NCBI RefSeq assembly: GCF_001050275.1
Contig: NZ_BBYA01000014.1
Coordinates: 120,346 to 184,345, forward strand
DNA from: Leptolinea tardivitalis
GTDB lineage: Bacteria; Chloroflexota; Anaerolineae; Anaerolineales; Anaerolineaceae
DNA length: 64,000 bases
Direction: 5' to 3'
Shown here: positions 1-8,383 of the stretch, piece by piece
Numbering within the stretch: position 1 is the first letter of the stretch
Layout of the letters: each line of letters begins with the position of its first letter
Made by a program: the position numbers and the translations under genes
The notes under the pieces: generated by a model
Databases searched by the model: none
What the model was told of the DNA's origin: nothing
The model's input: only the letters and a program-made list of their open reading frames with translations

Positions 1-567
1 TCAAGATCACCTGAAAAAGCGGCTATTGCAGCAGACGAAATAATAAAGCTGACTGGAGAAGAAATTTCGATAAGTGGAACTGATAATATTTCTGCGGCAA
101 AAGATGCAGATGTGATCGTACTCACTGTTCCGTTTTCATTTCATAAAGAAATGCTTGAATCAATAAAAAATTACGTTCAAGGGAAGGTTTTTATTGATGT
201 GACCGTTCCAATCGTTCCACCAAAAGTCACCCGAGTTCAGATGCCGCCAGAAGGTTCTGCGGCGCAACAGGCACTTTCCATTCTGGGGGAAAATGTAAAA
301 ATTGCGGCGGCATTCCAAAATATTTCCTATGAAAATTTATTATCTGGAAATAATGTTGATTGTGATGTTCTGGTAACCGGAACAGACAAAGAAACAAGAA
401 CAGAAGTAATTCGTCTTGTAAAAGATACGGGTTTATTCGGATTGGATGCTGGACCGATTGAAAACTCGGTTTGTATTGAAGGTATGACATCCATATTGAT
501 TGGGATCAATAAACAATTCAATGTTCAGGCATCCGGTATCAGAATTACCGGCATTCCTAGAGAATAG
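1..567 (+). CDS. npdG: NADPH:F420 oxidoreductase, 5' partial
   Basis: Transfers hydride between NADPH and coenzyme F420 in the cytoplasm. The frame is open from base 1 to the TAG at 565, giving 188 codons; the N-terminal Rossmann GxGxxG segment (about 30 residues) lies left of the window. Seen here are the second Rossmann strand (DADVIVLTVPF), a VTGTDKETR segment and the GLFGLDAGPIENS motif typical of the NpdG/FNO family. A GTG inside the frame (base 112) is not the real start, because homologous sequence continues upstream of it. It is followed 6 bases later by cofE, so it probably leads an F420 operon. The assignment rests on family motifs plus neighbours. Confidence 0.88.
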   Translation, partial: SRSPEKAAIAADEIIKLTGEEISISGTDNISAAKDADVIVLTVPFSFHKEMLESIKNYVQGKVFIDVTVPIVPPKVTRVQMPPEGSAAQQALSILGENVKIAAAFQNISYENLLSGNNVDCDVLVTGTDKETRTEVIRLVKDTGLFGLDAGPIENSVCIEGMTSILIGINKQFNVQASGIRITGIPRE

Positions 568-573
568 GAAAAG

Positions 574-1341
574 ATGGCATTAACACTAACACCAATACCA
601 GGCATTCCTTTAATATATCCTGGTGATGATTTAGGTGAAATCATCTACAAGAAAACGATTGAAAGCCATTTAGAACCAAAACCAGGTGATATCTGGGTTA
701 TTGCTCAGAAAATTGTCAGTAAATCGGAGAATCGAATAATAAATATCCAAACGATTGTTCCGTCTGCGCGGGCATTTGAAATTGCAAATAAAACATTGAA
801 AGACCCAAGATTTGTGGAACTTGTATTAAGAGAAAGCAAAACTGTTCTCAGACAAAAACCCGGCGCCCTGATTGTTGAGCATAAGAATGGTTTTATTTGT
901 GCCAACGCAGGAATTGACCATTCCAATGTTGAATCTTCTCAAGAAAATCCAGAAGATTGGGTTCTTTTATTACCTGAAGATGCAGATAAATCCGCTCAAT
1001 ATATAAGAGCTAAACTGGAGAATTTATTCAAAATGCCATTTGGCGTTTTAATTATCGATTCTCATGGCAGGGCATGGCGAAATGGAACTGTAGGAACAAG
1101 TATTGGCCTTTCAGGATTGCCAGCAGTAGTAGATTTACGAGGAAAGCCAGACCTGTTTGGATTTAAATTGAAAATAACTCAGGTTGGTGCAGCAGATGAA
1201 CTGGCTGCAGCGGCTTCATTGGTTATGGGGCAGGCGGATGAAAGTCAACCGGTGATTTTGGCCAGCGGTTTTCCGTACCAATTGCGAGAGGGAAGTATGA
1301 AAGAATTGATCCGGGATGAAAAGGAGGATCTCTTCAGGTAG
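574..1341 (+). CDS. cofE: Coenzyme F420-0:L-glutamate ligase
   Basis: Adds glutamates to F420-0 using GTP, the last step of F420 assembly. The protein is 255 aa, the usual size of a stand-alone archaeal-type CofE. Visible motifs are GIPLIYPGDDLGEII at the N-terminus, VIAQKIVSKSE, CANAGIDHSNVE and IDSHGRAWRNGTVGTSIG in the catalytic core. It lacks the C-terminal nitroreductase domain of actinobacterial FbiB, so it cannot by itself reduce dehydro-F420-0. The start is an ATG preceded by GGAAAAG. It sits 6 bases after npdG and 2 bases before the next gene, consistent with one transcript. Confidence 0.93.
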   Translation: MALTLTPIPGIPLIYPGDDLGEIIYKKTIESHLEPKPGDIWVIAQKIVSKSENRIINIQTIVPSARAFEIANKTLKDPRFVELVLRESKTVLRQKPGALIVEHKNGFICANAGIDHSNVESSQENPEDWVLLLPEDADKSAQYIRAKLENLFKMPFGVLIIDSHGRAWRNGTVGTSIGLSGLPAVVDLRGKPDLFGFKLKITQVGAADELAAAASLVMGQADESQPVILASGFPYQLREGSMKELIRDEKEDLFR

Positions 1342-1343
1342 CC

Positions 1344-1895
1344 ATGTTTTATGCTGTCGCCACTTTAATTGAATCGAAAATTTGGAACAATATTCTTGTG
1401 CAAAACGAGGATACTCAGAGGATTTTACAAAGGTATTCTTCAGAAAATGACCCTATTCATTTTTCCTGGCTTGTATGTCAGGGTATCGATAAAGGTCAAA
1501 TAAAGGAAGTGTTGGAAGATATTACTAAGAAGATCAAACCTTTTTCAGTTCAAAGTGGCGGAATAGGAATTTTCCCAGGAGACAAACCTGTAGTCACATT
1601 TCAAATCGTAAGAAATTTACTGGTATCGGATATACAGAGGGAAATATGGGAAAAATGTGTTCCTTATATAGATCATGTAAATGGATTCTATTCACCTGAT
1701 TTTTGGATTCCTCATATAACACTCATTCATCAAAACATCGGAAGAGAAGTATTTTGTCAATTTATTGAAAATAGTATTTTCACTGATGTTAGGTTTTCTT
1801 TTGATGTGACAAACCTTTCCATTATTTTCCAGAATGGAAAAAAGAAAGGAATACTTTACCGATTCGATTTTCTTGAGGAACCAGATCAGATTTGA
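1344..1895 (+). CDS. 2H phosphoesterase (2'-5' RNA ligase family)
   Basis: A 183-aa protein with the two catalytic motifs of the 2H superfamily: an HFS triplet at residues 39-41 and HIT at 124-126, each in a beta-strand context (PIHFSWLV and IPHITLI). Family members (LigT/ThpR, YjcG and others) hydrolyse or form 2'-5' linkages or open cyclic phosphodiesters. The substrate here is unknown. It lies 2 bases after cofE and 46 bases before cofD, so it is embedded in the F420 operon; whether it has an F420-related role is an open inference. Sequence similarity beyond the motifs is modest, so only the superfamily is claimed. Confidence 0.75.
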   Translation: MFYAVATLIESKIWNNILVQNEDTQRILQRYSSENDPIHFSWLVCQGIDKGQIKEVLEDITKKIKPFSVQSGGIGIFPGDKPVVTFQIVRNLLVSDIQREIWEKCVPYIDHVNGFYSPDFWIPHITLIHQNIGREVFCQFIENSIFTDVRFSFDVTNLSIIFQNGKKKGILYRFDFLEEPDQI

Positions 1896-1941
1896 TCAAG
1901 TGTTTTCCAAATATTATTTTCTTATGAGGCAATAATTATTT

Positions 1942-2895
1942 ATGGATAAAAAGATCCATGTTGTTGCATTGGCTGGCGGTGTTGGTGGCGCAAAGTTGGC
2001 TGATGGCTTATCTGGCATACTTGAACCAGATTGTCTTTCAGTAATAGTTAATACAGGCGATGATCTGAAACTATGCGGTCTGCAAATATGTCCTGATCTT
2101 GATACAGTCTGTTATACCCTGGCAGGTTTGGCAAATCCAGTTACCGGGTGGGGGAGGAAAGATGAGACCTGGGAGGTATTTTCTGAAATTCAGAAATTAG
2201 AAGGACCTGATTGGTTCAAGCTGGGCGATCATGATATTGCGTTCCATCTTGCCAGGACGAACCTTTTAGACTCTGGATTATCTATTACAGAAACTACGAA
2301 AATTCTCTGTAGAAAAATCGGCGTATTAAATTCAGTTTTACCGATGACAGATTCTTCCGTACGAACGATTGTTCATACAAAAGATGGTAGAGACCTTGGA
2401 TTTCAGGAATATTTTGTGAAAGAAAATTGTGAACCTGTAGTCACAGGTTTTACTTTTAAAGGGATGTCCCACGCAGTACCTACAGAAGCTGTCATTAATG
2501 CGATTGAAAATGCTGATCTGGTGGTCTTATGTCCATCGAATCCATGGGTGAGTATTGATCCAATTTTAAAATTACCAGGTTTACGGGAAAAAATCCAGAA
2601 GAAGGTAGTAGTGGCAGTCTCACCAATAATAGGTGGAAAAACCATAAAAGGACCGGCCGCAAAAATGTTCTTAGAACTTGGCTTGTTACCTGGAACAATT
2701 GAAGTTGCCAAGCATTATCTGGATTTTCTATCCGGTTTGGTGATTGATGCCATAGACCATGATGATGCCGATTCTATATCTGCTGCAGGTATAATTCCAT
2801 TGGTTACTGGGACGATCATGCGAACAAAGGAAGATCGCACCAGATTAGCAAAAGAAACGATTGAATTTGGTTTGAAATTACACCCAAAAGGTTGA
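1942..2895 (+). CDS. cofD: 2-phospho-L-lactate transferase (F420-0 synthase)
   Basis: Transfers the phospholactyl (or phosphoenolpyruvyl) group from its GDP-activated form to the deazaflavin FO. The 317-aa length matches CofD/FbiA. Seen are the N-terminal nucleotide-binding signature LAGGVGGAKLADGL, the NTGDDLKLCGLQICPDLDT segment that binds substrate, LCPSNPWVSIDPIL and VAVSPIIGGKTIKGPA. It is followed by cofC after 7 bases. The FO synthase genes (cofG/cofH or fbiC) are not in this window and must be elsewhere if the pathway is complete. Confidence 0.95.
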   Translation: MDKKIHVVALAGGVGGAKLADGLSGILEPDCLSVIVNTGDDLKLCGLQICPDLDTVCYTLAGLANPVTGWGRKDETWEVFSEIQKLEGPDWFKLGDHDIAFHLARTNLLDSGLSITETTKILCRKIGVLNSVLPMTDSSVRTIVHTKDGRDLGFQEYFVKENCEPVVTGFTFKGMSHAVPTEAVINAIENADLVVLCPSNPWVSIDPILKLPGLREKIQKKVVVAVSPIIGGKTIKGPAAKMFLELGLLPGTIEVAKHYLDFLSGLVIDAIDHDDADSISAAGIIPLVTGTIMRTKEDRTRLAKETIEFGLKLHPKG

Positions 2896-2902
2896 AATTG
2901 GT

Positions 2903-3517
2903 ATGAGTTTATGGGCGATTATTCCGGTAAAGCCGTTTCGGCGCGGAAAAACGCGCCTTGCGGGCGTATTATCAGAAGATGAAAGAGAGATATTAAATCT
3001 TTCATTGCTGGGTCACACTCTTCAAGTGGTTAAACAGGTAAATGGAATTGAACAAATACTTGTTGTAAGCAGTGATACAGCAGTATTGGCTCTTGCACGC
3101 GAGCAAGGAGCAAGAACTGTTATGGAAGATGGCAATCCAGGTTTAAATATGGCTCTTCATCGTGCTACGATGGTAGCGCAAATGTATTCTGCTCAAGGTG
3201 TATTGATTCTTCCCTCGGATTTGCCTCTTTTATCTAAAGAGGATGTCACAAGAATAATCGACCTGTCTTTAGAACCACCGGTTGTTGTCATTGCTCCAGA
3301 CCGACGAAATGAAGGTACAAATGCATTGCTAATTCGGCCTACCGGATTAATTTCATATCAATTCGGCGACAATTCATTTTTTAAACATTGCAACCAGGCA
3401 GAGAAATATCATCTGCCATTGAAGATAGTATCCAGTGAAACATTAGGGCTTGATCTGGATTATCCGGAAGATTTGGAGATATTACAGCAGTACGAACAAA
3501 AGCAAGTTAATCTATAA
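2903..3517 (+). CDS. cofC: 2-phospho-L-lactate guanylyltransferase
   Basis: Activates 2-phospholactate (or PEP or 3-phosphoglycerate in some lineages) with GTP to supply CofD. The 204-aa MobA-like nucleotidyltransferase fold shows the N-terminal VKPFRRGKTRLAGVL loop, LPSDLPLL (metal-binding Asp) and LDLDYPEDLE near the C-terminus. Which three-carbon acid it uses cannot be read from the sequence. The ribosome-binding site is weak (GGT just before ATG), suggesting translational coupling to cofD 7 bases upstream. It is followed by a perfect inverted repeat at 3518-3540. Confidence 0.92.
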   Translation: MSLWAIIPVKPFRRGKTRLAGVLSEDEREILNLSLLGHTLQVVKQVNGIEQILVVSSDTAVLALAREQGARTVMEDGNPGLNMALHRATMVAQMYSAQGVLILPSDLPLLSKEDVTRIIDLSLEPPVVVIAPDRRNEGTNALLIRPTGLISYQFGDNSFFKHCNQAEKYHLPLKIVSSETLGLDLDYPEDLEILQQYEQKQVNL

Positions 3518-3540
3518 TTATAGTTGTATGACAACTATAA
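3518..3540. repeat. Perfect 10-bp inverted repeat between cofC and the LLM oxidoreductase
   Basis: TTATAGTTGT - ATG - ACAACTATAA is an exact 10+3+10 palindrome immediately after the cofC stop codon. No T-tract follows on the plus strand, so it is not a convincing intrinsic terminator. It could be an operator, an mRNA processing or stabilising hairpin, or a promoter element, since TATAAT occurs at 3513-3518 just before it. The strong GGAGG ribosome-binding site of the next gene follows 7 bases later. Confidence 0.55.
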
Positions 3541-3555
3541 AACCCTGGAGGAATT

Positions 3556-4554
3556 ATGGCTGATCGAGTTGCGCTTTACTTGCAGGATGCCCACAATCTT
3601 AGGGATGGTCTTGATTATGTTCGGTATGCCGAAAAACGGGGATTCGAGGCTGTTTGGCAGGCTGAAAGCCGGTTGGTAAGAGATGCGATCGTTCCCATGG
3701 CTGCTTATGCAGCCGTGACAGAAAAAATAAAAGTGGGATCTGGTGTTATCAATAATTGGACACGTAATATCGGATTATTGGCAGCCACATTTCTAACTCT
3801 GGATGATCTGGCTCCGGATAGGATCATTTGTGGCATTGGTGCCTGGTGGGACCCGTTGGCAAAAAATGTTGGTATTGATAGAAGAAAACCATTATTGGCC
3901 ATGAAGGAAACCGTTACAGTAATGAAACGGTTATTGAACATGGAAAAAGTGACATTTCATGGAGAATTCATTCATGTTGATGGTATTGAATTAGACGTGG
4001 TCCATGGACGCCGTGAACCTCGCAATGTGCCCATTATGATCGGTGCAACAGGCGATCAAATGATGGAAATGACGGGTGAAATTGCAGATGGCGTAGTGCT
4101 GAATTATTGTGTTGCCCCAAAATACAATGAAAAAGCCATGTCACTCCTACAGTCCGGATTGAAAAAAGTAAATAAAACATTTGAAAACCTTGACCGACCC
4201 CAATTGATTGTTTGCTCTGTTGATTTAGATCATGACAAAGCTATTGATACCACTCGCGGTTTGTTGACCCAATATCTGGCTCAACAGCCGCATATTGCAA
4301 AGGCATCGGGAGTATCTGAAGATATTGTAAGAGAGATTCAATCGATACTTGGATGGCCGGCGACAAAAGAGCAGATCGATAGGGCAAAACACCTGGTACC
4401 TGAACAATTAATCCTGGACATCACAGCTTCCGGAACGCCAGATGAAGCCAGGAAAAAAGTAGAAGAATATCGGAAGTATGGTTGCACTTGCCCGATTTTG
4501 TATCCTGTTGGTGGTGATGTCAAATTGTTAATTGATACATTTGCCCAACAATAA
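3556..4554 (+). CDS. LLM-class F420-dependent oxidoreductase
   Basis: A luciferase-like TIM-barrel oxidoreductase of 332 aa, related to methylene-tetrahydromethanopterin reductase (Mer) and F420-dependent dehydrogenases. Seen are [17 protein letters not shown] near the N-terminus, the [12 protein letters not shown] strand, [10 protein letters not shown] and [21 protein letters not shown] in the C-terminal half. Known members use F420 or FMN to oxidise or reduce small organic substrates; the substrate here cannot be named. The start has an excellent ribosome-binding site (CTGGAGGAATT before ATG). Its place directly behind the F420 genes makes F420 the likely cofactor and makes it a candidate client enzyme of the operon. 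Confidence 0.88.
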   Translation: MADRVALYLQDAHNLRDGLDYVRYAEKRGFEAVWQAESRLVRDAIVPMAAYAAVTEKIKVGSGVINNWTRNIGLLAATFLTLDDLAPDRIICGIGAWWDPLAKNVGIDRRKPLLAMKETVTVMKRLLNMEKVTFHGEFIHVDGIELDVVHGRREPRNVPIMIGATGDQMMEMTGEIADGVVLNYCVAPKYNEKAMSLLQSGLKKVNKTFENLDRPQLIVCSVDLDHDKAIDTTRGLLTQYLAQQPHIAKASGVSEDIVREIQSILGWPATKEQIDRAKHLVPEQLILDITASGTPDEARKKVEEYRKYGCTCPILYPVGGDVKLLIDTFAQQ

Positions 4555-4600
4555 GGACAATACGGAATTCAAAAACAGCTTTTTTAGATAGCGAGGCTTT

Positions 4601-5377
4601 ATGATTATTGAGTATCATCGGCCTGTAAATTTAGAACAGGCAAAAAAGCTTCTTAATCGCGAAACACCGATGACAGTACCTCTTGGGGGAGGTACTGAAC
4701 TAAGTAAATATACAGAAAAACCAATAGCTGTTGTTGATCTGCAATCTCTGGGATTAGACAAAATTACTACTGCAAAAAACATTTGCAAGATAGGCTCGAT
4801 GACCCGATTACAAGATTTAGTAGAGAATAATGAAATTCCAGGTGGACTTTCAAAAGCTGCTCGAAGAGAAACCACGATTAATATTCGTCGAACGGCCACT
4901 ATTGGAGGTCTATTAATGAAAGCGGATGGACTTTCACCATTGCTGGGATGTCTGTTGGCGTTAGATGTGAAAATTCATTGGGAACCCGGCGGTAAGACCA
5001 TTTATCTGGGCGAATGGCTGGCTAAAGAAAGAAAAAAGAGTCCGGGAAAATTAATCACAGAAATTGAGTTTACAACACCGGTCGAGGTTGAATATGACGA
5101 TGTTGCGCGGTCACCTGAAGATCGCCCAATAGTTTATGTGATAGCGGCCAAGTGGGAAACCGGAGAAATCAGGGTAGTTTATGGCGGTTGCGGATATGCA
5201 CCCGTTCTAGGTTCTGATGGATCGAAAAATATGATCAGTGATATTTTTAATCGATACACCTATGCTGCATCTATGGAACGAGCCGGATTTACCGAGTATC
5301 AACAATCTGCGATTAGAACACTGATTGACCGTATGGTTCCTCAAAAGGGAATCTTTGGTGGAAAGGGACTGTTATGA
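4601..5377 (+). CDS. Molybdenum hydroxylase FAD-binding subunit (YgfM-like)
   Basis: FAD subunit (CoxM/XdhB type) of a molybdenum hydroxylase, passing electrons from the 2Fe-2S clusters to the acceptor. At 258 aa it is close to E. coli YgfM and shorter than ordinary XdhB. The FAD loops are recognisable but divergent: VPLGGGTEL near residue 29 and NIRRTATIGGLLM near residue 95. The C-terminal CO-dehydrogenase-flavoprotein-like domain follows. The stop overlaps the start of the 1001-aa subunit by ATGA, so the two are translationally coupled and presumably form one enzyme. Confidence 0.85.
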   Translation: MIIEYHRPVNLEQAKKLLNRETPMTVPLGGGTELSKYTEKPIAVVDLQSLGLDKITTAKNICKIGSMTRLQDLVENNEIPGGLSKAARRETTINIRRTATIGGLLMKADGLSPLLGCLLALDVKIHWEPGGKTIYLGEWLAKERKKSPGKLITEIEFTTPVEVEYDDVARSPEDRPIVYVIAAKWETGEIRVVYGGCGYAPVLGSDGSKNMISDIFNRYTYAASMERAGFTEYQQSAIRTLIDRMVPQKGIFGGKGLL

Positions 5378-8300
5378 TCAGCCGTTTTTCCATCAATGGT
5401 ATCCAAAAAGATTTTGAATATGAACCTGGAATTACATTACTACAATTGCTTAGACGTGAAGGTTACTTCGGAGCAAAATACGGTGGTTGCTCAAATGGTG
5501 AATGCGGCGCCTGTGCCATTCTTTTGGATGGTGTCCCGGTTAATTCTTGCCGAATTTTAGCTGCACAGGCGGTAGGACATCTCATTGAAACAATTGAAGG
5601 TATTGGGAAGCATCCGGAGCAAGGTTGGAAAAAGACAGAAGGTTTGCACCCCATACAAAAGGCATTCATTGAGACTGGTGCCATTCAATGTGGCTATTGC
5701 ACTCCGGCACAGGTTCTTGCCGCTAAATCATTACTTGAACGAAACATAAATCCTACAGAAGAAGAAATTAGAGAAGCTTTGTCAGGTGTGCTTTGTCGAT
5801 GCACGGGTTATTTAAAACCTATTCAAGCAGTTATGCGTGCTGCAGCTGTTCTCCGCGGTGAACCTGTACCTGAGATTGGTGAAGGTTCCATTTCGGTCGA
5901 TGATTGGTCAACATCCCCAAAGGATGTTGACCATGGTAAATCTACCGCAGAGACAAATGGACATGCTGGAGTATCTACCAAAGTATCTCCAAAAGTACAT
6001 ATAACAACAAAAACCAGAGAATACCATGCAGTAGGTAAATCTGAACCAAAATTGGATGCCGTCAAATTGGTACAGGGTAAACCGGCATTCACATCAGATA
6101 TTGAGTTACGCGGTATGTTAGTTGGCAAAATCCTGCATAGTCACGTTGCACATGCAAAGATCAGAAAGATCGATACCAGCAAAGCGAAAGCTCTGAAAGG
6201 TGTGGCAGCCGTATTAACCTGGCAGGATATCCCCAGGGTTGTTTATTCCACTGCCGGACAATCTGACCCAATTCCGGGTCCACTGGATATGTTCTCGCTA
6301 GATAGTCGGGTGAGATTTGTAGGCGACCGGGTAGCGTTTGTAGCGGCAGAAACGAACGAAATAGCCGAACAAGCATTAAAGTTAATTGATGTTGAATATG
6401 AAGAACTCCCTGTTGTATTGGATTCTTCGGAATCTATGAAGGAAGGTACTGTAAGAATTCATGAAGAACCGGAATATGTGAATTTTGCCGACTCGGATCC
6501 ATCCAAAAACCTTGCAGCAAAAATTCGGATCGATATTGGTGATGTTGATAAAGGATTTTCAGAAGCAGATTTGATCTTTGAAGAAGATTACGAAGTTCAA
6601 AAGGTACAACAGGCTCACATTGAACCGCATGTGGCTGTAAGCTACTGGGATGAAGATGACCGTCTTGTCATCAGAACATCAACGCAAGTTCCCTTCCATG
6701 CACGGCGAATCCTTGCACCTGTTCTAGGTCTGCCAATGAAGCGTATTCGCATCATCAAACCTAGAGTTGGCGGTGGTTTTGGTGGAAAACAGGAAATACT
6801 AATTGAAGACGCGGCAGCTCACTTGACTATCGCTACTGGACGTCCGGTTTTGATGGAATATACCCGAGAAGAAGAATTTATCGCAGCCCGGTCACGCCAT
6901 CCAATGAAGATTCATCTGAAAACAGGTGTCAAGCGAGACGGTACTATCACCGCAAATGAAATGTATGCACTCTCAGATACGGGCGCATACGGATGCCATG
7001 CCTTAACAGTAACAGGTAATACAGGCCAAAAATCCATGGCCCTGTATGTGGGTGATGGAATCTACCGCAAGAATCCGAATATTCGTTTTTACGCAGATAT
7101 TGTATATACCAACCATCCACCAGCCGGAGCTTTTAGAGGATATGGTGTACCACAAGGCTTCTGGCCGGTAGAACGACAGATGGAAAAGATCGCACGGGCT
7201 TTAAATATTGATCCAATCGAATTTCGAATAAAAAATGCTGTGAGGTCTGGCGAATTACATCCCTTCAGTACATCATGGAGTGAAGGCCGGGAACCTCGTC
7301 CAGAGATCATTCACACAGTTGGTTTGGAAGAATGCATCCGACAGGGAAAAGCTGTTATCGGATGGGACCAAAAGTTTAATAATCCCCAATGGCATACTGT
7401 TGAAGATAAACCGTATCTGCGCCGTGGAATTGGTATCGCAACAGTTATGCAGGGTACTGCGATTCCCTATCTCGATATGGGAGGTGCCAGCATAAAGCTT
7501 AATGATGATGGCTCATTTAACCTTCTGGTTGGCGCAACTGACCTGGGAACGGGTTCTGATACGGTTCTTGCTCAAATGGCAGCAGAAGTTGTTGGTGTTC
7601 CCACCGAGGATATAATTTGCTACTCTTCCGACACTGATATGACACCATTTGATGTTGGTGCCTATGCATCCAGCACAACTTATATTTCCGGTGGAGCTGT
7701 CGTCAGAGCTGCTGAAAAGGTAGCCGAGAAATTGAAAGAACGGGCAGCAAAAATGATTTCAGAAAAGGATGGCGTGCCCTGTGAGAAAGATCAGATCAAA
7801 CTGGCGGATCGAAAAGCAATTGCTCCTGATGGACGTTGTGTAAGCATAAGCGAAATTGCTTACAATTCATTACACCATACTGATCAGGAACAAATCATGG
7901 CTGTGGCCTCTTATGTTTCTCCATCTTCACCACCTCCTTTTGCTGCCCAGTTTGCCGAGGTTACAGTTGATACCCAAACAGGAAAAGTGATAGTTGACAA
8001 CCTGGTAATGGCAGTAGATTCAGGTGTTATTGTCAATCCAGTTGCTGCCACCGGCCAAATTGAAGGCGGAATGTCTCAGGCCCTGGGATATGCCGTTTCG
8101 GAAGAGATGCGATACGATGAAAAAGGCCGTTCGATAGATACGAACCTTATTGACTATCATATTTTCAGGTCAAATGAAATGCCGGGTATGGAAGCCTTAT
8201 TTGTTGAGACATATGAGCCTTCTCATCCGTTCGGTGTAAAAGCTGTGGCTGAAATTCCATTAGATGGAGTTGCACCTGCTGTTGGGAATGCTGTATTGGA

Positions 8301-8379
8301 TGCCTGCAATGCAGAAATTAATACATTACCCATTACACCTGAGAAAGTGTATTCTGCTCTGAAAAAATCAAGAAAGTAA
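5374..8379 (+). CDS. Molybdenum hydroxylase, fused 2Fe-2S and Mo-binding subunit (XdhD-like)
   Basis: A 1001-aa fusion. Residues 1-155 hold two 2Fe-2S domains (GGCSNGECGAC and QCGYCTP...CRCTGY). A polar linker of roughly residues 155-220 leads to a full molybdopterin-cytosine-dinucleotide domain. Seen there are RVGGGFGGKQ, the XDH-type GAFRGYGVPQG loop (not the AYRCSFR loop of CO dehydrogenase) and KAVAEIPLDG near the C-terminus, where the catalytic Glu is kept. Domain order and size match E. coli XdhD and the putative selenium-dependent xanthine dehydrogenase family. The presence of yqeB/yqeC/mocA downstream supports that view. The substrate (purine, N-heterocycle or other) is not determinable. 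Confidence 0.88.
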   Translation: MISRFSINGIQKDFEYEPGITLLQLLRREGYFGAKYGGCSNGECGACAILLDGVPVNSCRILAAQAVGHLIETIEGIGKHPEQGWKKTEGLHPIQKAFIETGAIQCGYCTPAQVLAAKSLLERNINPTEEEIREALSGVLCRCTGYLKPIQAVMRAAAVLRGEPVPEIGEGSISVDDWSTSPKDVDHGKSTAETNGHAGVSTKVSPKVHITTKTREYHAVGKSEPKLDAVKLVQGKPAFTSDIELRGMLVGKILHSHVAHAKIRKIDTSKAKALKGVAAVLTWQDIPRVVYSTAGQSDPIPGPLDMFSLDSRVRFVGDRVAFVAAETNEIAEQALKLIDVEYEELPVVLDSSESMKEGTVRIHEEPEYVNFADSDPSKNLAAKIRIDIGDVDKGFSEADLIFEEDYEVQKVQQAHIEPHVAVSYWDEDDRLVIRTSTQVPFHARRILAPVLGLPMKRIRIIKPRVGGGFGGKQEILIEDAAAHLTIATGRPVLMEYTREEEFIAARSRHPMKIHLKTGVKRDGTITANEMYALSDTGAYGCHALTVTGNTGQKSMALYVGDGIYRKNPNIRFYADIVYTNHPPAGAFRGYGVPQGFWPVERQMEKIARALNIDPIEFRIKNAVRSGELHPFSTSWSEGREPRPEIIHTVGLEECIRQGKAVIGWDQKFNNPQWHTVEDKPYLRRGIGIATVMQGTAIPYLDMGGASIKLNDDGSFNLLVGATDLGTGSDTVLAQMAAEVVGVPTEDIICYSSDTDMTPFDVGAYASSTTYISGGAVVRAAEKVAEKLKERAAKMISEKDGVPCEKDQIKLADRKAIAPDGRCVSISEIAYNSLHHTDQEQIMAVASYVSPSSPPPFAAQFAEVTVDTQTGKVIVDNLVMAVDSGVIVNPVAATGQIEGGMSQALGYAVSEEMRYDEKGRSIDTNLIDYHIFRSNEMPGMEALFVETYEPSHPFGVKAVAEIPLDGVAPAVGNAVLDACNAEINTLPITPEKVYSALKKSRK

Positions 8380-8383
8380 ATTA

